64,000 bases of DNA from Branchiostoma floridae (lineage: Eukaryota > Chordata > Leptocardii > Amphioxiformes > Branchiostomatidae), in assembly GCF_000003815.2 (NCBI RefSeq), contig NC_049979.1, positions 28,142,249 through 28,206,248 on the forward strand. Reading direction: 5' to 3'. Position numbers and translations under genes: made by a program. Positions 36,001-45,948 of this stretch are shown piece by piece. The first letter of the stretch is position 1, and each line of letters begins with the position of its first letter. Below the pieces are notes generated by a model, which saw only the letters and a list, made by a program, of their open reading frames with translations, was not told the origin of the DNA and did no database searches.

Positions 36001-39000
36001 TGCGCAAAGAAATCTGGTCCCAAATCCAGGAATTTGTCCTTGAGATATTTGGCACTAACAACCCATTGCTGCAGTCATATGGCACCAAAGTGACTAACTT
36101 TGGGAAATAGTAGATGGGTCCATTTCATGAACAAAGTTCCAATTTATCTAAAGTGTTGGCTAGATAAAATTTGGTCATCTTTCATTGATAATGACATTTA
36201 CGAACAAAAATCATGCTGTAGTACCTTTCTTGTTAAGGGGGTCGAAGAAAGACATGTCCTGGGATGGCAGCGGCGTGTTGGGCATGGAATCGTCGGTGAA
36301 AGTTGTTGCATCGTCGTCGCTACAGGTCATGTCATCCGAGTGAAGACTGATGTTGTCATCAGCAGTCTTGTGTAGCCAAACCCCACCTGTACAAGGGAAA
36401 ACAACATTCTCTTAACTTTCGTGTTCTACTGGTACAAGTTAACTATAATTTATATCAGTAGGGCTGGGTATCGGTACAACGAACCGGTACAAAACCGGTT
36501 TTTCTTATTGAACCGGTCCAGAAAAACCGGACCTGAAAAAATTAGGTGGACCGGATGTTGGACCGATTAGAAAATTAACAGATTATTTCATCAGGCATTT
36601 ACACGTTTTGGCGCTTGTAGGTGGAAGAAAATAAGAGGAGTGAAGTAGAGTAGAGTTTATAGTAACTTCTACTAAATTTTACAGCCAATTGCACAGTTGA
36701 AAATAGCATTGTAGGATTTTAAAATGCCAGTGTAAGTCTAATACTCCACCCAACAGATTTCTTTGTAGTGAGATGGACCATTGGTATGAGTCATACTGAA
36801 TCAGGTCCAGGTTCAGGTCCGGACCTGGACCTGATCCTTTGGACCTGAACCGGACCTGGATTTTCTGTATCGGTACCCAGCCCTATATATCAGTATATAA
36901 AACAAGGTCACATACCGTGGGCCCAAAATTGACTTTAACAATTTTCTTCCCAACCTGTATCCACATACCAAATCACTATAATCCACCCAAAGGTTCTAAT
37001 TGACATGCTAGCCACACAGACACACCAAAATCAATACCTCCATTTTCCATGGAGGTAACTGTTTGCTATCAAGAGTAGGTAAGATGAAGGTAGGGTAAAA
37101 GCCCCATTGCCTTTGAATTGATGTGCATATAGAGGCATTGGGCTGTAATTCGCTTGTGTTTAGGGCACTGGATTGTAAGGCAGGGCCCAACCCTCTCCTT
37201 CCACTGCCTTTTACCTCCAAAACTGAAGTCAAGTACCTATTTCTACACCTACCAGAAGGGGGTTTGAGGAAATGCCTTCTCTAAGGTCACAACGCTTGGC
37301 TAAGAATGCCAGGAATTTAAGTTTCATCGATGATCTTTCAATTTCATGTTCACTAGCCTAGCCACTCGGCCACATGATGCCACCAAGACTAAAACAAACC
37401 TAAACTCTGCTCCCTGTTTCCCTCGGACTCCTGCTGAGGGGACTCCCTGACGTCCTCTTCTGTTTCCTCCACAGCATCCCCTGGGGGTGGGGAGACCACG
37501 TCAGGCTGGAGCACAGCTTCTCTCAGCACCTTCTGCTCCCCCTCAGGGTCCACCTGTAAACCTCCCTAATACAACAAAGGTAAAGGTAAAAAGTATTAAA
37601 GGTTGTCCTATAGCCTTTTTTTGCAAGGTATTTCAAGGCAAAGCCCATTCATCCTGTCCTTTTTGTTTCAACTCCTCTGGCTATGTCCTAATGTGCACTT
37701 ACTACATTAATGAACAGGTGTCCCACTGGGCCGCAATAAATTATTGCAGTAACTTTCCAAAATTGTAGACAAATTTCTCTTGCTGTCACACTGGCTCAGG
37801 TAAAATATATGGCCTCTACAAACAAAATGGCTGCACCCAGAATGTCAGATTTTAAGTTTTGGCACCAAGTTAGATTCAGATAACTTAACTGGAAATCACA
37901 GTGCTACCACTGAATCAAAATGATTGAGATTCATCAAAAATAGATTTGCAGTTCGCATCTAGTTTGCAGTGACCCATTCCTGACATTTTGCCAACTGAAA
38001 ATATTTTAATTTTGAAAAAATTCACCATTTCTGGCGACCAATTGGCACCTGTAGGTGATGTGTAAGTGACTATTAGCAAGTATCTTTTGCAAATAGTCGC
38101 CAACAGGCGTGACCAAGTGAGATACCCACTTCAGCTTTCAGGAGCATCTTTTGACTTACACAAGCATACATGTATGTCTTACCTCAAAGAATGTCTGTAA
38201 AATGCTGCTGCTGGCAAGGTAAGGGATCTTCCCTACAAACTCTAACAACTCGAGCGCACTCTGTCTCCGCTCTTCCACCACTGCTTCATCAAACCGACCT
38301 GGGGGAGGAAACATCAAAAATTAAAAGGATTTACAACTAAAAGCATTTCAAAATTTCGCATTTTCAGAGCCATTAAGACTTAAGGTTTTTTAAAATGCAT
38401 ATCAAAACTGGAAATCTTGAAATAAATATCATGATCTTGATATACATATAATTTGTTTGTTGTTTGTATTGCATACCCAGTGACGAATTACCTCTTGGCA
38501 TAACATACATGTACCAGGTTTATGTTGAGCTTACAAGCTGCATATATTCTGGCCTATAGGTATACATGTATTCTAGGTAGGGGTAGACTCTAGCCTGCTA
38601 CATCGGACATATTTAATCTATCCACACTGGGAAAGAACCTCTTCACTTTTTACATGTGTAGGGATCTTTTACATGCTTGAGGTGTGGCTCTCCTCATACA
38701 CACAAACTCCTAACGTCCTATCAGAGGGGCATACCTGACCAAGGCTAAGTACTCATTTTTCACCTGTCATGAGTAAATTGAGGAAAGTCAAGGGCACGAT
38801 ATCAGAGCATATCCGGGAGACAAACCCAGAACAATTGAGCCAAACGCCCTACCGCCGTGCTGCGCGATGCCACTACATTATAATAAAACTAAGTCTTAGA
38901 GTAAGAACATACTCACCAAATATCTTAGCTTTTGCAAATGCTGGGAAGGGCTCCGATCTGGCCAGGTGTTTATATCTTGCAGACAGAGCCTTGTGGAGTT

Positions 39001-42000
39001 TCTTAAAGTCATTATATCTCCTCCAAACAACCACCTGAAGACGGTAGGCACCAAAATTAAGTAATAAGTGGGAATTTAACCAGCATAAATTGAAGAGCAA
39101 TCCTGTGTACATGTTAAATATCAAGTGCTCATGTTACCAATGACATTTAAATACAACAGTTTTACGAGTAACCACTAAAATTAATATATTAGTGACCATT
39201 GAACAAAGACAATTACTAAATTTCTTCTTTATTGTAATTGTTAGAGAGCATAAGGGAGAGAGATGCAGACAGATGACAATACATATTAGATCTAGTCATT
39301 TTATACCACACATGTAAATTTATGTATAGCTAATAGCAATTGAACACTAAAAGACATAATTAGGAAGATTTAATTTTGTGTATGTACACACACAAGCAGA
39401 GTGATTCTGTGATTTGTGCTAACCTGTTTGCTTTGCCTCAGTATCTCTGTGGGCTGGAGTACAGGTGCGAGGAGGTTTAGAAGAAAGGTGGTTTAGTCAC
39501 AGTGTAAAACAGGAAGGTACATGTACATGTACATAGTGACCATAAGTGGTACTTACGGGATTGACAAGAGGACAACAAGCACTTAACATTTACTAACATA
39601 ACCCTATTGTCTGTTTTGTAGGATTTTGGTGCCTGAACTGGAAATATTCGCCAGAAGAGAGTTAACTATCATACCATTTCAAGTTAGGATGAAAAGTTTT
39701 GTGATATCTTCAAAATTTGGGGTTAAACTTAAATATGATAATTTCTTTGTTGGATCATATCATCAGGAGAAAATGAAAAGAAAAAAGAATCCCCACCTAC
39801 CAAACCTAATTTTTTCTGAACCATAATCAGAAACACAACATTATTTTTCTAGGCCTAAGTAATAACAATAAACTGTGTGACAGATGTGCATTTGGACATG
39901 CAAAAAGTACATCGAAAAGCATAGAAGGGTGCAAAGAGAAAGATGAGGAACAGATGTTTAAAACAATGGTACACAATATCTGGAAACAACTGCAGTATTG
40001 TTCTTGCTTCAAGCAATAAGTCTAAAATTGTCTCTTGTAGAAGCCAGATGTCTTTTCATACATGTACAGAAAACTGTCTCTAGTGTTTAGCAGAATAAAT
40101 CAAAACATGCCAATCAGGGCTCAGTAAATTAATATGCCCTAACTTGAAACACAAAATTTTCTTTGACAGGCCTAACTACTGTGATGTATGTATGTTGACA
40201 GAGTGTAAAGAAAACTTCCTGACCGTATATTTTTGTGAGTGTCACATGCAAAGACTGACGACTGATGTCTTGTATATTAAAAGTATTCCATGGTTTAAAA
40301 CTGATTCTTGAAAGTCAAACACCATGAACCACAGCATATTGACAAACTTTAATAGCCATCAAGACCACAACATTTTCAAAGAGTCTGACTCTCAACCATA
40401 ACTATACAAGTACAACAACAAGACTTACCTCCGAATCTGCCTCTGCTTTTCCACGAGGAAATGTCTGAAAATCAGTGAAATGAGAAACAGCATACTGTTT
40501 AGAACCTTGGGTCATGCCAATCATTCTCCAAGTGGCATTCCACTTCAAATGTCTTCCTGCCACACTGATGCCCTTATGACCTCTTTGGTACTGAAAGTCT
40601 CCCCTAGTAGTACCGGTTCACATTCCCAACACTTCCTAACATTCAGATACTGAGATAGACAAGCTTAGGACCTAGCTGTTGAGCTCTGGATCGCACAAGA
40701 CAAACTGTAGTATCTACCAGACTACACTGATTGCTGGGAAAATAGAAACTGGTCAAATACTAGACAGATAACTAATGCCAGAAGAGTTATAACCGGCTAG
40801 CGGAGTACAGCTTGCAATGCAAACCTGAGGAGTGAGAAATGTTCGGAACCGCAGACTGACTCTCGTGGCCTGGAACTATTTCTCTTTTTTGCCGAATATC
40901 ACGATCCGTACCCCAGTAGAAAGGCCTGGCTTGTTGAGACTAAGAAATTGTCCCAGACTGAATGGAATGTTCCACAGCAGGATGTGGCTGGGGATAAAGA
41001 AATGGGGCATACAGCTGCTGGACCAGTCCATTTGAGCAGCTGGCAGGGAGGCTAGGATTATTGATTTTATTCAATGTTTATTTATTTCACACCAAAGCAA
41101 ACTTACATAAGCACAGGAAACAGCTGAGCATTCCTGAATTTTGTAAAATTTAATTTGTTACAATAATCATTACATACAAATAAACCACCACACTTGATTT
41201 ACAAATTATTTTACAAACGTTAGACGAGAATCTATAGTCGGAGGGCCAGCAAGAGACCAATTAGTAAGCAAGTAAGTCCTTGTACAGTCTGCCAAGTATA
41301 CATGTACTACATGTAGTAATCTGACACTAGTGGACTGTTCAACCTCAGTTACAGGGGTATTTTCAATAAATTAGACACATTTGAAATACCGTACTGTAAG
41401 GTTCCTGACAAGTGATTGAGAAACATAAAAATGTTTTTGGCAAAGCCTCAGTTAACAATTGGATGGAAAATGCAAATACTGGTGTTGAACTTCACATTCA
41501 TCCAGTCTTAAGCTTCTGCATTGATTTTCGGATTAGAAAAGGGACATTTGAGACTTTTCACTTCAAATCAACAGTATACAGTTACATTTGAAACCACTTC
41601 ACTCGAGTGCCTGGTACATGTAGAGGTGGGTAACCATTGAATATTGTTTTTTCCATACATCATTATCGTCATCATCATATTAAGCTGTTTGCACTTTTTT
41701 TACTTAGTCCACAGCAATTCTTCTACTTTCTCCAAAGCAAGTTTATTTCTTGGTGCTGGGCATTTTCAATAGTTAAAACTAGAGTTCCACAATTTTTGTC
41801 AAATGATGTAAATGTATGCCTTTTTGAGTTACATTGTACATATCATTCTATATATTATTACATGCTTTTCATTGACAGCAAATAAGCTCCTCATGCGCAT
41901 AACATACATGTCTTAAAGTTGATCAACTTCTCTGTTGTTCAATGTCTCAAAGAAACATATTGTTGCATTTCTTTATTGATTATGTATGTGGTTTGTATAA

Positions 42001-45000
42001 TCCATGTCTACTTGGGTCACCTTTACTTACTTCCAAATGCTGAAATTCCAGTTATTTACTGTCTATACTGTTTTCTTATTAATTATGAAAATCGAGTCTT
42101 CATTTGCATAGTTTACATCTGTCAATGCTCCTCTCCTTCTCTGTTACATCAAGGACAACAAATGGAATGTCCTTAGGCCACACCAATTTAATTTCTTGGT
42201 TCACGGATTCGCTCGCTCCTATTTTTTGGAGAAAAAAAATAAAAATAAAAATTACCACTCAGCAAATTTTCACTATTAATGAAACCATTCAGCAACTTTC
42301 TGGTGTAGCAAATCGGCCTTTATATTATAAGCTCCTTAAAGAATGGGTACAGGTGCTCTTACTGTACAATAATAGTGTTTTTGTACTTTTTTCAAGTTGA
42401 AAACTTTTTTTCTTTATGTTTTGGATTAGCCGTTACCTTTACCCCAACCATTTTACAATTTTTATTTTTATTTTTATTTCGCCCTCTCGCTCCATATTTT
42501 TTATGAAAAAATCCGTGAACCAAGAAATTAAATTGGTGTGGCCTTAGTTACAAATATATAATTATGGAATACATGATTTACCAGTATAAAAACTTACTCA
42601 TTGATTATACAAATTAGGTTTATTTGTACAATTTTGTATTGGTAGGTTCTAACCAATACTAGAAATGATTAGATTTTTTGCCCCTGACACCTTCCCACAT
42701 ACTATAGTGGTTTCGATGATGGTTTCAATTTTGGTGGCTTTTGATGGTAATGATGAAAGAGTGGTGTAGGTTATACGTCTCCTAGCAGCTTGTTTTGAAA
42801 TTGCAGGCCAGGGAATTTTCGTTAAAATCTTTGAAAGAGGATTATACAAGAAGGGGTCAATAGATCGTCATGACTTCTGATATGTCGGCAGCTTAAGGGA
42901 TGATTGGTATAATTAGATGACAATTATGCAAATTAAACATCTAATTTGCATTTTATGAGAAAATGTTACAACATCAATGTATTTGAGGATAGGACTATTC
43001 AATTTGCTTGAAGAAGATGGACAACTGATTTACTAGTAATCTACTAGTATGCACACAAGGACCTTATAGGGAACAACACAGGTGACATATAATGAAGTAC
43101 TGTAAATGCAGAAATGTTCGCGGTGGATTCATGTTCGCGGTGAAGTGGTCACCGCGAACTTAAAACCACTGCAAACATTTTTCTATTATGGTATTAGACT
43201 GCAGTCAATGGTGTTACCGCGAAATTAAAACCACAGCGAAAAGTCCTTTTTCCCGCTACCGCGAAATTAAATCCCCGCGAACTTAAATGCATTTACAGTA
43301 TGCTTCTAAGTTCTAACCTTAGTCTTATCAAGGACGTTATATCGTGATATAACGTCCTCGGTCTTATCTTACATAGAAATGTAAAAAAATGGCCTAAACG
43401 AACCATATGCCAGATTTCACTATATTAACATGTGTTTTTTTGCTATGTGCAAAGGTCCTTCAAAAAGTAATGCCATTGCTTTTATATTTATCATAACAAG
43501 CTCATAAAATGAGATGTAATATGGCACAAAGGTAGATTCACTTTGTCTTCTCGGTACCAAACTTTCACCATCTGAGAAAATTTACTAGTAACATGTTCTC
43601 AGTAGTGAATGAATTATTTGTTATCCTCACCAAGACAAATTATTTGCTATCATCACCAAGATGAAAATTATTTGTTATCGGTAATGATAAGTTCACGTAA
43701 AAGTCTCTGTGAAAGCCGTGAACATAAAAGAACATTGAAGAAATCAGGTATAGTATTACAGTATCTTCTTAAGACTGAAATATGTCAATTTGTTGTCCAG
43801 GCAATATGACTAAATTGATTTCAAATTGACCACACCCTTGGAAGTTACTATTCTGGGGCAGTATGAGACTGAAACTGTACCAATATAAAATGCATTTCTC
43901 TAAGCCACATGCTTAAATTTTCACTTTTGAAATCTAACCAGGTTTTCTTTTTGTTGCTATGGTAGAGTAAGGTATGAGTCAATGACTCAATCAATGTGCA
44001 GGGCTCGAAATTCATTTTTGGGATAAGGTGCACTGGTGTACCCAGCTTAAAAAATTGGGTGCACTTAAATTCAAGTAATAAGCTAATAATAAAACTTAGT
44101 TAAAAGCTATCAAATTCATAAACAAGTACCATGACAGACATTTTTATTCTCTTTCTAACACTTAGATGTCAAGAATATGATCGATGTTCACTAGTATACT
44201 TTGATATCTTTACATACATAAACTTAAAACCAAAGAAAATATTTGGGTGCACCCTGTGAGCCCTGATGTGTATTTGGCCACGAGTCAAAATGCCTATAAT
44301 ACCTCACCTCACCTCATCTTAACAGCTGTAAAATAACTGTTGGGGGCTCAGAGATCATCAAAATTGGCATGCAACCTACAGGGACATCCATCAATATATG
44401 TGTGATGTCAGCATCCTACAGTGATTGTAAATCGGTCAGATCTACAGGAACTTATCTTCTGACAGACTTCCAGGGGTGTGGTCATTTTGAAATCAACTCA
44501 GTCACTCATAACAATCTGCATAACAAATTGAGAGATTGCCAAATTTGTCTCGTTTGATGAAACAATTAGTCTGTTATAAAAATAAATTGGTATCATTGTG
44601 GTAGAATGGCGCCCCCAGGCGTCATTGTGGAGAATTCCACTCCGTTCCCAGACTACACTGCGGCTCCAGCGCCTGGAGCAGGACTCTCGTGTAAAAAAGG
44701 TGTAATTTTTTAAGGACCCTCGTTTTATCAATAATCTACTTTAGTATGTTAACGTTTTATCAATAATCTATGTTAATAGATTAATCTAATAGACGGTTTA
44801 GACCAAATAAAGTTTTAAATTGACATCATAGCTAGTATAGAATTAATGACACCTTTTGGGGGCACATTTGCATTCAGTTCGTGCCCATCCATTCTTGTTG
44901 ACTCTATTGACGTTTGTGGTACGGAATGCATCGGAAACAGACTTGCACTGATAAGAGGATGTTTACTTTTGATAATATTGGTAGCATATCATAAAACATA

Positions 45001-45532
45001 ACGTATAACCTTGAAACTGACATTCGCGTTTTATTGTCAGCATGGTGATGGCATGAAAAATTCACTGCGGAGGTGTGCATTTGAGGTATATTCTACCACT
45101 TGCGTTATTTTCTAAATAATTAAAAAAAGGGCCTTTGCAAAAGGAATGCTGGAGTTTGCTTGAGGCATGTTGGGGTTCATTGGATGCACTGTGGCGCTTG
45201 TTGAAAGTACGGTGAAGGTACGTTTGCATTCTCGAATTCAGCAGTACCTCAAGATTACCTCAAGTCAGTGAGATAGGGGCTATAACCTTGAATAAAACTT
45301 ACACGTACTTAGTAGGTGTCCCTGTACTGTAGACAACTAGCACTAGCATCAGTAGCAATAAAATGGCAATGTTTAAGGATCGTTTTTGTTCACATACATG
45401 TCACGCAGTAAGTCTAGATCTCACCTTCAATGTAACCTTGTATATGGTGTAGCCTTTCTCGTGCATTTGGGGATCCGACACGTCAAACCAGCGGATCCAA
45501 GGATCGTTCTCTTTTCCCTTCCGCCCTGCCAT
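23578..45532 (-). CDS. RPS6KC1: RPS6KC1 orthologue (PX-MIT-pseudokinase), 18 exons, one partly in a gap
   Basis: Exons in order: 45425-45532, 40429-40464, 38917-39034, 38183-38298, 37400-37553, 36225-36386, 35563-35688, 34907-35162, 33961-34256, 33026-33154 (3' end in gap), 32206-32298, 31895-31942, 31175-31307, 27151-29392, 26688-26725, 26466-26555, 25728-25810, 23578-23784. Phases agree throughout except across the gap, and at least 1,477 residues are visible. Start [11 protein letters not shown] leads into the PX domain. Known of the family: an endosomal PX-domain protein that binds phosphoinositides and sphingosine kinase 1, with a catalytically impaired kinase domain. The order PX, acidic linker, MIT, N-lobe, long insert, C-lobe is that of RPS6KC1 and not of SNX15, which lacks the kinase. 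Intron 1 is about 5 kb and holds three repeat insertions. Confidence 0.95.
23830..24234. mobile_element. hAT-like MITE, 405 bp
   Basis: TAGAGGTGGGTGCCAGTAC at the left and ATACCCACCCCTA at the right, flanked by CACACTGG and CACAATGG (7 of 8 identical). It lies in the last intron of RPS6KC1, 45 bp from the terminal exon. Confidence 0.8.
24474..25436. mobile_element. TIR element, 963 bp, with TTAA at one end
   Basis: The left end CCCTCAAAGCACCGTA matches the reverse complement of the right end TACGGTGGTTTGAGGG with one mismatch. GGGGTCAAAACTGACCCC-type motifs recur inside both ends. TTAA follows the right end, as in piggyBac insertions, but the left flank is not TTAA. No transposase is visible, so it is non-autonomous; family uncertain. 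Confidence 0.6.
26977..27030. repeat. (AC)27 microsatellite
   Basis: Uninterrupted AC dinucleotide run in the intron after RPS6KC1 exon 14. Confidence 0.98.
27151..29392 (-). CDS. RPS6KC1: RPS6KC1 exon 14: giant acidic insert in the kinase domain
   Basis: A single 2242-nt exon. It starts with [12 protein letters not shown], just after the hinge FLVLEYAAG of exon 13, and ends with the helix before the catalytic loop, [20 protein letters not shown]. Between them are about 700 residues rich in Ser, Asp and Glu, including a short tandem [16 protein letters not shown] and a polySer patch. It is predicted disordered. The same insertion site is used in vertebrate RPS6KC1, although the insert sequence is hardly conserved. 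Confidence 0.93.
29870..30740. repeat. Tandem repeat of about 165-bp units, about five copies
   Basis: Each unit has a TTTTGGCCATTTTTGACTAA-like core, then GACCTGAAATTTGGTA and GTGCATTGGACATATG. Units are diverged from one another. The array fills most of the intron between RPS6KC1 exons 13 and 14. No protein coding seen. Confidence 0.85.
32737..32925. repeat. Palindromic element ending at the assembly gap
   Basis: Left arm 32737-32777 (ATTCCACCAGGTGCCATAAT) matches the reverse complement of 32883-32925, which runs into the gap. The spacer is about 105 bp and includes an (AT)n run. Confidence 0.85.
32926..33025. other. Assembly gap, 100 N
   Basis: Exactly 100 N directly after the right arm of a palindrome and inside the 3' part of RPS6KC1 exon 10. 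The true length is unknown. Confidence 0.99.
33026..34256 (-). CDS. RPS6KC1: RPS6KC1 exons 9-10: MIT domain, truncated by gap
   Basis: Helix 1 is [20 protein letters not shown], helix 2 [20 protein letters not shown], helix 3 (exon 10) [20 protein letters not shown]. An intron splits helices 2 and 3. Exon 10 stays open from 33154 to the gap edge at 33026 with no donor of the right phase, while exon 11 starts in phase 0. Its 3' end and donor must therefore lie in the missing sequence. Confidence 0.9.
33339..33550. mobile_element. TA-flanked MITE, copy 1 (about 212 bp)
   Basis: Ends TACTGTAAATGCAGAAATG and GCATTTACAGTA; the interior has repeated CCGCGAAATTAAA motifs. The partner copy at 43098-43300 is close in sequence. 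Confidence 0.85.
33555..33885. repeat. Dispersed repeat family, copy 1
   Basis: Shares blocks such as CAATTGG next to GGCGAC and a CATCAAAAA core with about 37790-38130 and 56345-56610. All three copies are intronic. Family unknown. Confidence 0.6.
35280..35545. repeat. Degenerate CAGGCAGATACA repeat
   Basis: About 260 bp in the intron between RPS6KC1 exons 7 and 8, made of imperfect 10-14 bp CAGGCAGATACA and CACACAGACAGGC units. It produces spurious open frames on both strands. Confidence 0.8.
36459..36885. mobile_element. hAT-like MITE, 427 bp, with perfect 8-bp duplication
   Basis: Ends TAGGGCTGGGTATCGGTAC and its reverse complement, flanked by TATATCAG at 36451-36458 and 36886-36893. 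Same family as 16672-16865, with a longer interior. It lies in an RPS6KC1 intron. Confidence 0.92.
37170..37385 (-). mobile_element. Possible tRNA-derived SINE, minus orientation
   Basis: Read on the minus strand, the head has TGGCCGAGTGGCTAGGC, close to a tRNA A box. The B box is poor. Confidence 0.4.
38183..45532 (-). CDS. RPS6KC1: RPS6KC1 exons 1-4: PX domain
   Basis: Residues about 15-126. [21 protein letters not shown] forms the first strands; exon 3 carries [17 protein letters not shown], the RRY phosphoinositide-contact motif of PX domains; then [11 protein letters not shown] and [18 protein letters not shown] complete the fold. Exon 2 is only 36 nt ([12 protein letters not shown]). 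These are the residues expected to bind PI3P on endosomes. Confidence 0.93.
38590..38880 (-). mobile_element. tRNA-derived SINE, minus orientation
   Basis: On the minus strand it shows a degenerate tRNA head (GGCGGTAGGGCGTTTGGC), then CCTCAATTTACTCATG, ATGAGTACTTAGCCTTGG and GATAGGACGTTA, matching the order of motifs in the SINE at 1464-1890. It lies 37 bp downstream of RPS6KC1 exon 3. Confidence 0.72.
42176..42543. mobile_element. Harbinger-like MITE, copy 2 (368 bp)
   Basis: Begins GGCCACACCAATTTAATTTC, ends with the reverse complement, and has TTA on both sides. About 95% identical by eye to 22880-23245. Confidence 0.88.
43098..43300. mobile_element. TA-flanked MITE, copy 2
   Basis: Same ends as 33339-33550 (TACTGTAAATGC and GCATTTACAGTA), with the same CCGCGAAATTAAA interior. 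Confidence 0.85.
43331..43358. other. Perfect 13-bp hairpin
   Basis: AGGACGTTATATC and its exact reverse complement are separated by GT. Could be an insertion footprint or a cruciform; function unknown. Confidence 0.7.
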
Positions 45533-45948
45533 TTTCGTCTAAGAGAAAGGTTAAAGGTTATTAGGGTCATCAAGGGTCAAAAGTTTAAAGTTCAAGGCCG
45601 TACCATTTTGCGACAGATATCTTTTTCTTCCCAAAGAACAAATGATGCATATGTTTACTGGCTTTATGTTTGTCCAAGCAAAAGAGAAAATGTTTTTACA
45701 TTATTAACCTCCCGAGTCTTTACTTTCTTCGACAGTTTTTAAGAGGATAACTGTCGTAATATAACGATGTCGTAAGATGTAATTTTCTTTTGACGTTTTA
45801 CGGCAAAGCGCCATTTTGGAATGAGTCATTTGTAACCGGTGACCAAATTTGTGCCTGACTAACGTTTATGTCATAAAAAAGGAATATTTTTACTGGTTTA
45901 TACAGTTTGGATTTGGGCGTGTAAGCAGACCAGACGTCACCACAAACT
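45533..45948. promoter_or_regulatory. Divergent promoter region of RPS6KC1 and ARL2
   Basis: The RPS6KC1 start codon (45530-45532, minus) and the ARL2 start codon (45949-45951, plus) are 416 bp apart, so both 5' UTRs and promoters must fit here unless there are upstream non-coding exons. No TATA box stands out near either start. Inferred bidirectional promoter. Confidence 0.65.

Larger units (their letters stand above)
40465..45424. other. RPS6KC1 intron 1
   Basis: Nearly 5 kb without a supported exon. It holds a Harbinger-like MITE (42176-42543), an octamer-rich repeat copy (about 42640-43050), a TA-flanked MITE (43098-43300) and a 28-bp hairpin (43331-43358). The remaining sequence is A/T-rich and unrecognised. 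Confidence 0.7.
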
